A model generated the notes under the pieces. That model was not told the origin of the DNA. It ran no database searches and saw only the letters and a list, made by a program, of their open reading frames with translations. Below are positions 51,557 to 61,110 of a stretch of 64,000 nucleotides of DNA, piece by piece. The first letter of the stretch is position 1; each line of letters begins with the position of its first letter. Origin of the DNA: Mycolicibacterium madagascariense (GTDB taxonomy: Bacteria > Actinomycetota > Actinomycetes > Mycobacteriales > Mycobacteriaceae); the NCBI RefSeq assembly GCF_010729665.1, contig NZ_AP022610.1, positions 62,001 to 126,000 on the forward strand. The letters are read 5' to 3'. The translations under genes and the position numbers were made by a program.

Positions 51557-52515
51557 CGCCTGATCAATCCAGACTCCGGTTGCGGGTCATCAGTACTCGC
51601 TACCAATCCGAGGGCGTGACCTCCTACGAGCTGGGCGCCGTCGACAGCACCGATCTGCCCGACTGGTCTGCGGGCGCGCACCTCGACCTCCACCTGCCGT
51701 CGGGCATCACGCGGCAGTACTCGCTGTGCGGCGATCCGGCCAATACCAATCGCTACCGCATCGCCGTTCTCGAAATACCCTCGGGGCGAGGCGGTTCCGT
51801 CGAGGCCCACCGCGAGCTTCGGCCGGGAGTGGTCGTCGAAACCGGTCGGCCACGCAACGCGTTCACCTTGGTCGACGCGGAACGTTACCTGTTCCTCGCC
51901 GGTGGCATCGGAATCACCCCGCTGCTGCCGATGATCCACGCGGTCGAACGCGAGGGGAGGGAGTGGGATCTGGTGTACTGCGCGCGCAGCGCACGGCACT
52001 TCTCCTTCGTCGACGAAGTTCAGGCATTGAACGCCGACCGAGTGCGGTTCATCGCCGAGGACGTCGATGGCCGACCGGATCTCGGTGCGGTGATGACGGC
52101 CTCGGGTGGTGCTGCGGTGTTCTGTTGCGGACCGGCCGGCCTGATGGACGCGCTGACCGCGAAGATGAGCACCGCGGGGCGGCTCGACGAACTGCACCTG
52201 GAACGGTTCACGGCGACCTCGATTCCGCCCGTCCACGACGAGGGGTCCGCGACCTTCCTCGTCGAGCTGTCCCGCAGCGGGCTAGAGGTCGAGGTGACGC
52301 CGAATGTACCTGTGCTCGAAGCGATTAGGGCCGCCGGCGTCGCCGCTCCGTCGTCGTGCGAAATGGGGATGTGCGGGACCTGCGAGACGAAGGTCCTCGC
52401 CGGCAGGGTCGACCATCGCGACGATCTGCTCACCGCAGAAGAACGACGGCAGAACACCTCCATGATGATCTGCGTGTCCCGTGCCGCCAGTCCCCGGCTC
52501 GTGCTCGACCTCTAG
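51553..52515 (+). CDS. Ferredoxin-NAD(P)H reductase of phthalate-dioxygenase/VanB type
   Basis: A 320-residue three-domain electron-transfer protein: the flavin domain with RQYSLCG (54-60), the NAD(P)H domain with LAGGIGITPLLPMI (115-128) and CCGPAGLMDAL, and a C-terminal plant-type 2Fe-2S domain whose Cys ligands are C269, C274, C277 and C307. It starts with GTG overlapping the Rieske stop, so it is co-translated with its oxygenase. It passes electrons from NAD(P)H to the Rieske centre. Two degraded fragments of a paralogue are at 56340 and 57236. Confidence 0.94.
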   Translation: MTPDQSRLRLRVISTRYQSEGVTSYELGAVDSTDLPDWSAGAHLDLHLPSGITRQYSLCGDPANTNRYRIAVLEIPSGRGGSVEAHRELRPGVVVETGRPRNAFTLVDAERYLFLAGGIGITPLLPMIHAVEREGREWDLVYCARSARHFSFVDEVQALNADRVRFIAEDVDGRPDLGAVMTASGGAAVFCCGPAGLMDALTAKMSTAGRLDELHLERFTATSIPPVHDEGSATFLVELSRSGLEVEVTPNVPVLEAIRAAGVAAPSSCEMGMCGTCETKVLAGRVDHRDDLLTAEERRQNTSMMICVSRAASPRLVLDL

Positions 52516-52671
52516 GGCAGCCGCCCGAGTCGGCCACGAGGCGAACTGACCTGCAGAGGCCCGGAAGTGACTGCGGGTCCACGCCCGGCAGCCGAAGGAC
52601 AATCGAATCAACCCGGGCAGCGGCGCCTGAATCGCCTCGACGCTCTCCTTGGTGGTGTGGCCTCGGCCCTG

Positions 52672-53625
52672 CTAGGGCTTGGGCACGGTGAGGATGGGCG
52701 CACTCGTCGAGTTTGGCCAGCACCCCAGTGGCGAGCCGCCCTTTTCCTTCACCACGTCTAGGCACTTGCTCACGAGGACGTTGGGGTCTTGCAGCGAGGC
52801 AGCGATGTTGTCATTCGCCTTGGCCTGCTCGGACGCGGTTCGCTGAGACTCAATCGCGACTGCCGTAGCAGCCCGCTGCTGGTTCAGCTGATCAATCTTG
52901 GCCTGTGTTTCGTTGTCGAATGCGATGGTCGGAATCTGCACCTCGAACACCCTGACCTGGTCCCCGACCTTCGCCTGCATGATGTCGGTGGCACGCGTAG
53001 CCAGCGTTGGGAGTTGCGACTCCGACGTAGTTGGCGCCGCGGGGGCGGGAGTGCCAACTGCGATCGTCGCCAACGGGTTGTAGGTGGCGAACACTTCATT
53101 CAGGGCAACCTGCAAGTTACGAGTGATCAGGTTGGCGCGAACGTTGTCGAAGGTCTTGTACTGCAGGAAGAGATCGTCGGCGGCATCGAGTTTGATCTCC
53201 CAACGCACCGATGTGTCCGCCCACGCGTTGGAGTTGTTTCCCAGGCGGACGACGATGGAGTTTCCGTGTCCGTCACCGCCGTCATCGTCTTTGTGCTGAT
53301 CGATCTGGATGGACCCGTCCATCTCGGTCACTGACTGCCAAGGCCAGGTGAAGTGCAGCCCGTTGGGGATGGTGCCGACTGGCTTGCCGAAAGTGGTGAC
53401 AATGCCGACGTTTCGAGTGGATACGACGACGAAGGAAGACAAGACGAACGTTACGACGGTGATGAATGCCAAGGCGCTCGCGATGGCTAGGGCGCCAGGC
53501 TTTCGCCAATTTGGCTCTGGACGTGGGTCATTGCCACGCATGACCGTCTTCGGAGTAATGCGCCAGAAGACGATGCAAGCGGCGGTAGCGATGACTAGGA
53601 CGGCGAGACTAATCGTCATGAACAT
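52672..53625 (-). CDS. SPFH/band-7/prohibitin-family membrane protein
   Basis: A 317-residue protein of the stomatin/prohibitin/flotillin/HflK superfamily. Two hydrophobic segments (about residues 3-20 and 48-70) precede the SPFH domain (FVVVSTRNVGIVTTFGKPVGTI..GLHFTWPWQ, then WADTSVRWEI), and a coiled-coil region (about 235-270, QAKIDQLNQQRAATAVAIESQR) closes it. It would form membrane scaffolds. It is convergent with the reductase gene and not part of its operon. A related protein is common in actinobacteria and phages; function here unknown. Confidence 0.85.
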   Translation of the reverse strand: MFMTISLAVLVIATAACIVFWRITPKTVMRGNDPRPEPNWRKPGALAIASALAFITVVTFVLSSFVVVSTRNVGIVTTFGKPVGTIPNGLHFTWPWQSVTEMDGSIQIDQHKDDDGGDGHGNSIVVRLGNNSNAWADTSVRWEIKLDAADDLFLQYKTFDNVRANLITRNLQVALNEVFATYNPLATIAVGTPAPAAPTTSESQLPTLATRATDIMQAKVGDQVRVFEVQIPTIAFDNETQAKIDQLNQQRAATAVAIESQRTASEQAKANDNIAASLQDPNVLVSKCLDVVKEKGGSPLGCWPNSTSAPILTVPKP

Positions 53626-53639
53626 GCGCTGCTCCTAAG

Positions 53640-54146
53640 TTCTTCGCGCTATGGGTCGAGACCCTAGCTGTTGCGGTCCGGTCATTCTCGCAGTGAACGA
53701 GGCCAGCAGGAGCGGACCTCCACGAAATCGATGCACCGCCTGGGCGACCCGTCTGAGATCGTCGACTCGTCGTCACCTTGGTCGGACCCGGTTGGGTGAA
53801 CGGACAAACGTCTTCGTCGACCGCGGTGCCGCCTGGGCACCGCAACCGCTTCTCGTCTTGTGCGAAACCCCCTGGGCTGCAACCGGAGACACGCCCAAGG
53901 GATTGACGCGCCCGCCGACAAGGGTGGACACATCGACGTCGTCGACCTCGACGCCCCGCGGCTTGACCGCCTGAACCGTCACTCCGAAGGATCACACGAC
54001 GACCTCGCACGCCACGACCGTGGACCTGATCATGGCTGCTGCCTGCCCATGCGGTGCGTCGGCGGCATCCGCCCGGCGCTGGCATCGACCCTCTGAGGGC
54101 TCCGCTATGGTTCGGGGCGACGAGCAACTCCAGGAAGGGTGGCAGC
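53640..54146. other. Gap without a recognised gene
   Basis: About 500 bases upstream of the SPFH gene. Open frames exist on both strands, including a minus-strand frame reading VQAVKPRGVEVDDVDVST, but none has a start signal or a known family. Nothing assignable. Confidence 0.4.
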
Positions 54147-54299
54147 GTGGGGTCTGAGCAGGAACCGACATTCGGCCAGAAGATCAAGATGGGAGTTCAG
54201 GCAGGACGTGCGTTCGCCCGCAATCCCAAGGCGCTGGTCGCGTTGGTGAAGTATCAACGCGCCGAGCGAAAGCGTCGAAAGTCGCAACCCGGGATCTGA
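54147..54299 (+). CDS. Small basic protein, function unknown
   Basis: A 50-residue protein (GSEQEPTFGQKIKMGVQAG..) starting with GTG at 54147 behind CAGGAAGGG. It has an amphipathic middle and a very basic end, KYQRAERKRRKSQPGI. It could be a nucleic-acid- or membrane-associated peptide; nothing more can be said. The Shine-Dalgarno and compact fit support it as real. Confidence 0.5.
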   Translation: MGSEQEPTFGQKIKMGVQAGRAFARNPKALVALVKYQRAERKRRKSQPGI

Positions 54300-54345
54300 C
54301 GATCCAGGTCAGCAACCTCGACGTCGCTGGCCAGCGTGTTGGCGA

Positions 54346-54786
54346 CTACAGCTTGGGGGTCCGGTTCTGCTGCAGCTGCTGCGCTTCGGGCGTCGCCGGC
54401 GTGTAGAGGTTGATGAGTAGCCCGTCGGGGTCGCGGATCAGAATCGACACATTGCCCCACGCCATCATGGTGGGGGCTTGTACGACGTCGAGCTCATCGC
54501 CATACGTCGCGTGCAAAGTGGCGAACAAGGCCTCGGCGTCATCGACCCAGAATTCGACGATGGATGTGTCATTGGCGCTTTCGCCTGGGGTGTCGCCGGC
54601 GATGAGCGGAACCCGGCTGGCATGGCTGACGGCGAGTGTCGCCGAGGGCGTCACCAGCTCCACGAAGTCTGCGGTCAAATAGTTGGGCGTTGCCCCGGTG
54701 AGCACCTCGTAGAAGGCCACCGCGCGGGGGACATCGTGGGTGATCACGCGGACGGAAGCGAGCCGAATGGTGTTGGTCGTGGCCAT
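54346..54786 (-). CDS. VOC-family protein (glyoxalase/bleomycin-resistance-like)
   Basis: A 146-residue VOC-fold protein. It starts TIRLASVRVITHDVPRAVAFYEVLTG and has SIVEFWVDDAEALFATLH and NVSILIRDPDGLLINLY in the second half. The ATG at 54786 is preferred over the extension to 55122, which runs into the divergent WYL gene. The WYL regulator starts 63 bases away in the opposite direction and probably controls it, a common pairing. Ligand unknown. Confidence 0.87.
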   Translation of the reverse strand: MATTNTIRLASVRVITHDVPRAVAFYEVLTGATPNYLTADFVELVTPSATLAVSHASRVPLIAGDTPGESANDTSIVEFWVDDAEALFATLHATYGDELDVVQAPTMMAWGNVSILIRDPDGLLINLYTPATPEAQQLQQNRTPKL

Positions 54787-54849
54787 GCCGCGAACGGTAA
54801 TCGCGATACCGGCCAATTTCTGTCCGGTACCCAGGTCTAGATTTTCGAC

Positions 54850-55863
54850 ATGGGGCGGCCAACTGCACGGGTGTTGACGCTCTTGGAGTTGCTCCAGGGC
54901 GGTGGGACGCGCACCGTCGCCGACTTGGCGCAGCGGTTGGCCGTCGACGAGCGCACCGTGCGCCGCTATGTCGACCACCTTCGCGAGCTCGACATCGGGG
55001 TGGAGTCGGTACGCGGGCCCTACGGCGGGTACCGGTTGGCTCGCCATTCGCGCCTGCCACCGCTGATGCTGGGCGATGAGGAAGCCCTCGCCGTCATCTG
55101 GGGACTGCTCTTGACGGGCCAATCGGGGTCTGGACCGGCATCGACGCTGGCAGTCCAGACGGCGACGGCCAAAGTCCGCCGGGTGCTACCCACGGCGCTG
55201 GCCCGACGCATCGATGCCGTGGTCGACACCCTGGACTTCCTCCCCACCGGTGGCGAGGACGCGCAGGTTACGGGCGGCGGTGACGACGCCGGCGCCGAGG
55301 CGCACACGCTGCTCGAATTGGCCGGAGCGGTGCGGGGTCGACGCCCGGTCGCCTTCGGGTACACCTCGCGGCAAAGGCGCATTCGGGAATGCATCGTCGA
55401 GCCGCACGGTGTGGTCTCCCACCGCGGGTTGCTCTATCTCACCGGATTCGACCGGACGCGCCAGGCGGCGCGGACGTTCCGCGTCGACCGAATCGCTGAT
55501 CTGCGGCTGCTCGAGGGCACCTTCACGAGGCCAGCAAGCGCCGACCCGACGAATCAACTCCGCGGCCCGCTCGAAGCGACACCGCACCGATACCCCGTGT
55601 CGGTGCGCATCCGCGCCGACGTCGCGCACGTGCGGACTCTGATTCCGGAGATGCTGGCCTCGGTGACGCCAATACCCGCCACTGACCACGGGGAGGGATG
55701 GGTGCGGGTGTTCCTGCACGCTGAACGCCTCGAATGGGTCGCGGGCAGGCTAGCCGCCCTCGACCGCCCATTCGTCATCGAACACCCGCAAGCGTTGCGG
55801 GACAGAGTATTTGCGTTGGGTCAGCATCTCATCGCGGCGTCTCAGCCAGAACCGGGCACGTGA
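54850..55863 (+). CDS. WYL-domain transcriptional regulator (YafY-like)
   Basis: A 337-residue regulator: an HTH_11 domain (about 1-60, LAQRLAVDERTVRRYVDHLRELDI), a WYL domain (about 165-235, with RPVAFGYTSRQRR, VSHRGLLYLTGFDRTRQAARTFRVDRI) and a WCX C-terminal extension. WYL domains sense nucleic-acid or small ligands. It is divergent from the VOC gene at 54786, a typical pair in actinobacteria. ATG at 54850. Confidence 0.93.
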   Translation: MGRPTARVLTLLELLQGGGTRTVADLAQRLAVDERTVRRYVDHLRELDIGVESVRGPYGGYRLARHSRLPPLMLGDEEALAVIWGLLLTGQSGSGPASTLAVQTATAKVRRVLPTALARRIDAVVDTLDFLPTGGEDAQVTGGGDDAGAEAHTLLELAGAVRGRRPVAFGYTSRQRRIRECIVEPHGVVSHRGLLYLTGFDRTRQAARTFRVDRIADLRLLEGTFTRPASADPTNQLRGPLEATPHRYPVSVRIRADVAHVRTLIPEMLASVTPIPATDHGEGWVRVFLHAERLEWVAGRLAALDRPFVIEHPQALRDRVFALGQHLIAASQPEPGT

Positions 55864-56737
55864 TCGACCCACACCTGTGGCAAGACGGTTCCTGAGTGCG
55901 CCCGTGTCGTGCCAGAGCGTCGATCGTGTGGGCTCTTCGACCCCGACGAGGCGGGTGCCGCAACGATGACCGTGCTCGGCCGACGGGATCGGTGCGTCCC
56001 ATCGGCTACGTTGACGCGGCTCCGACAAGCAGCCCACACCCGTGACATCGTGCCTCAGCGAGAGACCTCGGCTCGCAGGACCCATGTCGGAGCGCCGACG
56101 ATCCCCATTGCTGACGTACGCCCCCACAACGAAGCAATTGCATTGGTGCGCACGGTATCCCAACCGTACGCAACATCGCCCGTGATCGTTGAATGCTCGG
56201 TCAGGATTGCCGCCAAACGTTGTCTTTCCCCCTCGTTCATACGCCTCAGTCAACGCGACGGCCGCACACTCCATCAACCGATTTTTCACCGCGGCTAATC
56301 GACGACCTAGATGAAGGAACAAACTGCCGGCCGGTGACTGGCGAGGTGATGCCGCGGTGTTCTGTTGCGGGCCAACCGAGTTGATGAACTCGCCGACCCC
56401 GCGGATGACCGCCGGCGGGGGCTCGATACCTGTTTGGCAGTCGACCAGAAACTCGAGGTGCCGCCGAATCAGACTGCGCTCGAAGAGATGGAGGCCGCAG
56501 GTAGGGTTGCGCGATCACGGCCCCGCTTTCGGGCGTCGTTCGTCGTGCGTGCACGCCAGAACCGGCAACCACCATCGGCCCCCGGGGCCTTTTCCTAGCT
56601 GGAGCGACGCCGGCCGTTGAAAGGTGCGGTCGCTTTCAGAAAGCTGCTCGCGAGCTGCCGAAATACTGTCAGCGCGAGCCGCGAGCGACGGTTGGCGTTT
56701 TAATGTCCCGAAACCCGTCGGGAGGATGAACTACGTC
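55864..56737. other. Gap with a reductase relic and unassigned frames
   Basis: About 870 bases. A reductase relic lies at 56340-56510 (separate entry). A minus-strand frame at 56055-56240 reads GERQRLAAILTEHSTITGDVA and TVRTNAIASLWGR, which looks coding-like but has no match I can name. No intact gene. Confidence 0.35.
56340..56510 (+). pseudogene. Ferredoxin-reductase relic A (VanB-type)
   Basis: AAVFCCGPTELM at its start matches AAVFCCGPAGLMDA of the intact reductase at 51553 (residues about 187-200). Later pieces LEVPPNQTALEEMEAAG correspond to LEVEVTPNVPVLEAIRAAG (about 244-262). The middle is deleted and frames shift. It is a decayed remnant of a second, related reductase gene. Confidence 0.6.
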
Positions 56738-57190
56738 ATGGCAAACAGCGAGCCGGGCTCGGGCGGTACAGGATGGTTCGACACCGATAGCGGCAAGATC
56801 CTCGCGATCGGTACGGCCATCGGCGTCACACTGCTGATCGTCGTGGGGATCGTCAAGCTCGCGGGCGGTGGGGCCGCGCCGGCGCCATCGAATCCGCAGC
56901 CGGCTCCTGCGACCACCACGTCGACGCCGGCGACGGCCACGTCGGCACCACCCCCGCCGCCGCCGCCCGCCCCAAGCGCTCCCGCCAGCCCGCCGCCGGC
57001 GCCGCCGACCCGTCCATCGACGACCATCACCAAGGCGCCGACGACCTACACCCCTCCGCCCACCAAGCAATACGTCCCGACCGCGACGCCGACGAGCTCG
57101 GCGCCGCCGAGTACGAGTTCAGCACCCCCAACCACGACGAATCCGCCGCAGTTCAACGTCATTCGAACCACTAACGGCGTCCCGCACTAG
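56738..57190 (+). CDS. Membrane-anchored proline-rich protein
   Basis: A 150-residue protein. A short cytoplasmic N-terminus is followed by one hydrophobic segment (about 20-42, ILAIGTAIGVTLLIVVGIV), then a long Pro/Ala/Thr-rich extracellular region (PAPATTTSTPATATSAPPPP, PPPTKQYVPT) and a C-terminal NPPQFNVIRTTNGVPH. GGAGG lies 11 bases before the ATG at 56738. It resembles wall-spanning anchored proteins of mycobacteria; function unknown. Low-complexity composition raises GC and makes the opposite strand look open. Confidence 0.7.
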   Translation: MANSEPGSGGTGWFDTDSGKILAIGTAIGVTLLIVVGIVKLAGGGAAPAPSNPQPAPATTTSTPATATSAPPPPPPPAPSAPASPPPAPPTRPSTTITKAPTTYTPPPTKQYVPTATPTSSAPPSTSSAPPTTTNPPQFNVIRTTNGVPH

Positions 57191-57235
57191 GGGCGCTACG
57201 GTCGGGGCGATCATTTCACGAAGGTGGTCGGCCGG

Positions 57236-57410
57236 CCTGACCGCGAGGATGACCGTCGCGCGGAGGGTCGATGAGCTTCAGGTAGAACGTGTTACGGCGA
57301 CGTCGTTTCCGCCCGACCACACCCAAGGATCCGACACCTCCCCCGTCGAGCTGTCGCGCAGCCGACTCGAGGTCGAGGTGACGCTGAATCTCTCGCCTGC
57401 ATCAGCCTTT
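57236..57410 (+). pseudogene. Ferredoxin-reductase relic B (VanB-type)
   Basis: LTARMTVARRVDELQVERV, TATSFPP, SPVELSRSRLEVEVT and LNLSP match residues about 201-252 of the intact reductase (LTAKMSTAGRLDELHLERFTATS.., VELSRSGLEVEVTPNVP). It lacks a start and the 2Fe-2S domain. DNA similarity to 52150-52330 is still obvious. Probably from the same dead gene as relic A, with the proline-rich protein gene now between them. Confidence 0.7.
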
Positions 57411-57430
57411 CGCGTCGGTGACGCGGAAGA

Positions 57431-57646
57431 TCACCGACGTCGTGGCGTGCCCCCCGACGCGGATTCGCGGCGACGTCTCACCAAGACCGCCAGATAGAAC
57501 TGAATGCCCTTCGACAACAGAAGGACGCAGCCCAGCACGATCCACCCCCACCGCGGAAACTCTGGGTGCATATCGAACAGGCCGATGGCGATCAGGTAGA
57601 CCCCGGCGGCGACGACGCAGAGGTCGAGCAACTTCTTCAGGCTCAT
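57431..57646 (-). CDS. Small two-helix membrane protein
   Basis: A 71-residue protein with two hydrophobic segments (LLDLCVVAAGVYLIAIGLF and WGWIVLGCVLLLSKGI) and a basic C-terminal tail (VRRRRESASGGTPRRR). ATG at 57646 (SLKKLLD follows). The extension to 57700 would add a poor N-terminus. Function unknown. Confidence 0.65.
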   Translation of the reverse strand: MSLKKLLDLCVVAAGVYLIAIGLFDMHPEFPRWGWIVLGCVLLLSKGIQFYLAVLVRRRRESASGGTPRRR

Positions 57647-57807
57647 AGGCGGCAACTTACGCGCCAAGGTGGCCTCACGATAGAGGTCGCGGTGGCGCAA
57701 TACACCACGTCATTCCGAGACGGGCGCGAGACCTCTCGACGATGCTCTCGCCGTGACGGCATGAGCTGGCGGCCCGGGTCGATGCTCGCGGCTCGCAACC
57801 ACTTCTC

Positions 57808-58896
57808 TCACAACAGCTTTGGCGTGTCCTTGACGCGGTACGCCCGGGGCGGTTGACCGGTCCAACGGCTGAAGGCACGCGTGAAGGCGCTGGGTTCGGA
57901 GAAGCCCAGCCGCCGGGAGAGCGCCGCCATCGTTTCCTCGCCCTGCACCAGGCTCGCGATCGAGACGTCGCGCAGCAACGCATCACGGATGTCGCTGAGC
58001 GACGTGTTCTCCATGCGCAGGCGTCGGCGCATCGTCTGCGGGCTCATTGCCAGACGCGCGGCGACTTCGTCGGCTCCCAGGCGTATGCCGTAGTCGACCT
58101 CGTCCAATATCCGCCGCACGGCGTCGGACGTCGACGTCCCGTAGTGGCTACGCGCGAGCAGTATCGCCGGTGCGTGACGCCAGAACTGCTCCAACTCGTC
58201 GGGCCTGCGCAACAGTTTGGTCGACACCGTGTCTGCAGGGAACACCAAGGCGGGGTTGGGGGCGGCGAAGACGACGGGCGCATCGAAGATCACGTCGTAA
58301 TCACGCATGTGACGACGATCTTCGTGCGGAAGCCAGACCTCGACCAGTTCGATGCGGCGCCCGATGAGCCACCCGAGGGTCCGGTGCAGGGTGGCGAGCA
58401 ATGCTTCGACGGCGAAGTCGAGGGGGTCGACCTTGTCGGTGATGTCGACGTCGACGACGGCGGCGTCCCCGTCGATGGAGAGTCGCAGTCGGGGTACGCC
58501 CGGCACCGCATTCTCGAACTGGTTGAGCCGGCGTACCGCCGTGCTCAGATCGTTGGTGCCAAACATGATGGCCGAGAGCAGCATTCGCAGTGTGCCTGGC
58601 GGAACGGGTGCCAGACCCAAACCCAGGAGCTCGTCACCGGTGGCCCGTGACAGCGCCCCGAGCAGCGCCGTGACCTGCCCCCCGGTTAGCCGCGCACGGT
58701 GCTCGCCCAGCAGTGATGCCGGTATGCCCGCGGCACCCAGTAACGCTTCCAGATCCCAGCCTCGGCGCTCGGCGAGCCCGACGAATGCCTGCACCCGTTG
58801 GAATGGGATGGTGTGGCTGACCTCGGCCTCTGCGACCACCGACACCTCCTCGACAAGCGCCCGCACACCCACTGCGGACAGTAGACCGCCTGTCAA
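57808..58896 (-). CDS. AraC-family regulator with Arabinose_bd-type N-terminal domain
   Basis: A 362-residue regulator of the OruR/ArgR-like subgroup: a ligand-binding half (about 40-220, GWDLEALLGAAGIPASLL, GDELLGLGLAPVPPGTLRML) and a C-terminal double HTH (ADEVAARLAMSPQTMRRRLRMENTS...LGFSEPSAFTRAFSRWTGQPPRAYR). It is divergent from the beta-oxidation-like operon starting at 58993, 96 bases away, so it probably activates it in response to the substrate or its CoA ester. Confidence 0.92.
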   Translation of the reverse strand: MTGGLLSAVGVRALVEEVSVVAEAEVSHTIPFQRVQAFVGLAERRGWDLEALLGAAGIPASLLGEHRARLTGGQVTALLGALSRATGDELLGLGLAPVPPGTLRMLLSAIMFGTNDLSTAVRRLNQFENAVPGVPRLRLSIDGDAAVVDVDITDKVDPLDFAVEALLATLHRTLGWLIGRRIELVEVWLPHEDRRHMRDYDVIFDAPVVFAAPNPALVFPADTVSTKLLRRPDELEQFWRHAPAILLARSHYGTSTSDAVRRILDEVDYGIRLGADEVAARLAMSPQTMRRRLRMENTSLSDIRDALLRDVSIASLVQGEETMAALSRRLGFSEPSAFTRAFSRWTGQPPRAYRVKDTPKLL

Positions 58897-58992
58897 GCCA
58901 ACTCCGGCGGCCGATCCGCACGAGCGTTTGAGTCAAGACGTTGGGTGAGCGGGTCATGTCTTGCGTCGACGAGGGCACCTACCGTCGAGACC

Positions 58993-59856
58993 ATGGCAGA
59001 CAACGAGGGTTATGACCTGGCGCGCCTGGGCCACTGGGGCGAGGAGGTCGAGTTCAAGGTCGAACGCGCCCAGACCATCGCCTACGCCCAGGCGACGAAT
59101 GATCCGATCGCCGTGCATCTCGACGGCACGTTCGCCCCGCCGGTGTTCGCCGTAGTACCCGCGATGGCGACGATGGCCGAGGCCACCATGTCGGTCGTGC
59201 CAGATGATCTAATGCTGCGAATATTGCACGGCGAGCATGACTTTCGCTTCCATCGTCAGATCGAGCCGGGCGAGGTCCTGACCGTGCGGGCCAGGCCCAT
59301 CGGTGTCACCGGGAAGAACTCCGGGGTGGTGGTCACGACTTTGATGGAGACGCGCAGCGATCGCGGGGATCTGGTCAACGAGCAATTCTTCATCGGTTTC
59401 TTCCGTGGTGGCCAGTTCTCGGGCACCGTGGGCGCAGCCAGCCCCGAGCACGCCTTCCCCGAGGACTGCCGGTCCCGGGAGCCGGATCACGTCGTGGCCC
59501 AACGTTTCGACGACGACCAGACGTTCCGATATGCCGAGCCGGCGATGGACCCCATGCCGATTCACCTCGATGACGACTTCGCCCGACAGATGGGGTTGCC
59601 GGGCATCATCATTCACGGCCTGTGCACCATCGCGTTCGTGTCCCATGCGCTGATCACCACGATCAGCCCCGACGATCCGGGGGCACTCAAACGTCTGGCG
59701 GTGCGGATGAGCTCACCCGGACGCCCCGGGGAGTCGATCGTCACCAACATCTGGAACCCGACCGTCGACGGTCACCGCACCCATGTCTTCGAGACCACCG
59801 GTGACGAGCGGTCCGACAAGTACGTCCTGACCGACGGTCTCGCCGAGTTCGGCTAG
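58993..59856 (+). CDS. MaoC-like double hot-dog-fold dehydratase/hydratase
   Basis: A 287-residue protein with two hot-dog domains, as in eukaryotic-type hydratase 2. The hydratase-2 motif (AspxxPxHxD) appears in both: DPIAVHLDGTFAPP (first) and DPMPIHLDDDFARQMGLPGIIIHG (second, complete, with catalytic Asp and His). The first lacks the full follow-up, typical for a tandem with one active half. ATG at 58993. It heads the operon ahead of the thiolase gene and would hydrate a trans-2-enoyl-CoA to the (3R)-hydroxyacyl-CoA. Confidence 0.9.
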   Translation: MADNEGYDLARLGHWGEEVEFKVERAQTIAYAQATNDPIAVHLDGTFAPPVFAVVPAMATMAEATMSVVPDDLMLRILHGEHDFRFHRQIEPGEVLTVRARPIGVTGKNSGVVVTTLMETRSDRGDLVNEQFFIGFFRGGQFSGTVGAASPEHAFPEDCRSREPDHVVAQRFDDDQTFRYAEPAMDPMPIHLDDDFARQMGLPGIIIHGLCTIAFVSHALITTISPDDPGALKRLAVRMSSPGRPGESIVTNIWNPTVDGHRTHVFETTGDERSDKYVLTDGLAEFG

Positions 59857-59877
59857 CCCCTGAGAAGAGGAAACACC

Positions 59878-61074
59878 ATGACTGACAAGGTCTTCGTCAT
59901 CGGCAACGGTATGACGAAGTTCGAGAAGCCCGGCCGTCGCGAGGGATGGGACTACCCCGACATGGCGCTGGAGGCGGGCACCAGGGCGCTCGCCGAGGCC
60001 GGCATCGCCTACGACCAGATCGAGCAGGCCTACGCCGGGTACTGCTACGGCGAGTCCTGCTCGGGGCATCGGGCCGTCTACGGTCTCGGCCTTACCGCGA
60101 TCCCGGTGTTCAACGTCAACAGCAATTGTTCCACCGGCTCGAGTGCACTCTTCCTGGCGGCCAACGCGATTCGCGGTGGGCTGGCTGACTGCACGCTGGC
60201 CATCGGCTTCGAGAAGATGGCGCCGGGCTCACTCGGCTCGACCTGGAACGACCGCGAGAACCCCATGCAGGATCATCTGCAGGCGATGGCGGAACTGCGA
60301 GACATTTGGTTCCCGCCCGCACCGTGGATGTTCGGGGCCGCCGGCTTGGAGCACAACGATCGGTACGGCTCGAAGCCCGATCACTTCGCGCAGGTCGCTG
60401 AGAAGAATCATCGACACTCGCTGAACAACCCCTACGCGCAATTCCAGGACAGCTACACCCTGGATGAGATCAAGAACTCCAAGATGGTCTACGAAGCCGC
60501 GGGTCTGACCCGGCCGATGTGCTCGCCCACCTCCGATGGATCAGGGGCGGCGATCCTGGCCAGCGAGCGCTTCGTCGACCAGCACGACCTTGGCGCCACG
60601 GCCGTCGAAATCATCGGCCAGGCAGTGGTTTCCGATACGCCGGGCACCTTCGAGTCCGGCAGCGTCATCACCCTCGTCGGCGCGGACATGACCCGGCGAG
60701 CCGCCCGACGGGTCTACGAGCAGGCCGACATCACCCCCGACGACGTCGACGTCATCGAACTGCACGACTGTTTCGCCCCCAACGAGGTGCTCACCTATGA
60801 AGCACTCGACCTGTGCGGGGAAGGTCGGGGCCACGAGCTGATCGAGGCCGGCGACACCACCTACGGCGGCCGATGGGTCGTCAACCCCTCGGGCGGGCTG
60901 ATCTCCAAGGGACACCCGCTCGGAGCGACCGGTCTGGCGCAGTGCGCCGAATTGTCCTGGCAGCTGCGCGGATTGGCCGATGCCCGCCAGGTCGAAGGCG
61001 CCACCGTGGCGCTGCAACACAACATCGGTCTCGGTGGCAGTGCCGTCGTCACCGCCTACCGCGCACCCGCCTGA
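59878..61074 (+). CDS. SCP-x/lipid-transfer-type thiolase
   Basis: A 398-residue thiolase-superfamily enzyme. The nucleophile Cys84 lies in [11 protein letters not shown]; other motifs are [10 protein letters not shown] and [17 protein letters not shown] (with His) near the C-terminus. The N-terminus has the [16 protein letters not shown] of the lipid-transfer-protein-like subfamily, used in beta-oxidation of bulky branched or sterol side chains. RBS AGAAGAGGAA before the ATG. It follows the hydratase by 21 bases and would cleave the beta-ketoacyl-CoA. Confidence 0.93.
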   Translation: MTDKVFVIGNGMTKFEKPGRREGWDYPDMALEAGTRALAEAGIAYDQIEQAYAGYCYGESCSGHRAVYGLGLTAIPVFNVNSNCSTGSSALFLAANAIRGGLADCTLAIGFEKMAPGSLGSTWNDRENPMQDHLQAMAELRDIWFPPAPWMFGAAGLEHNDRYGSKPDHFAQVAEKNHRHSLNNPYAQFQDSYTLDEIKNSKMVYEAAGLTRPMCSPTSDGSGAAILASERFVDQHDLGATAVEIIGQAVVSDTPGTFESGSVITLVGADMTRRAARRVYEQADITPDDVDVIELHDCFAPNEVLTYEALDLCGEGRGHELIEAGDTTYGGRWVVNPSGGLISKGHPLGATGLAQCAELSWQLRGLADARQVEGATVALQHNIGLGGSAVVTAYRAPA

Positions 61075-61110
61075 CCGCACTACCCATTTCACGAAACCAA
61101 GGAGAGACTC

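Noticed and set aside
56868..57497. Arg-rich 209-codon plus frame over the proline-rich gene
   Set aside because: It is a frame-shifted reading of CCG/GCC repeats; only its last part, already listed as relic B, carries real similarity.
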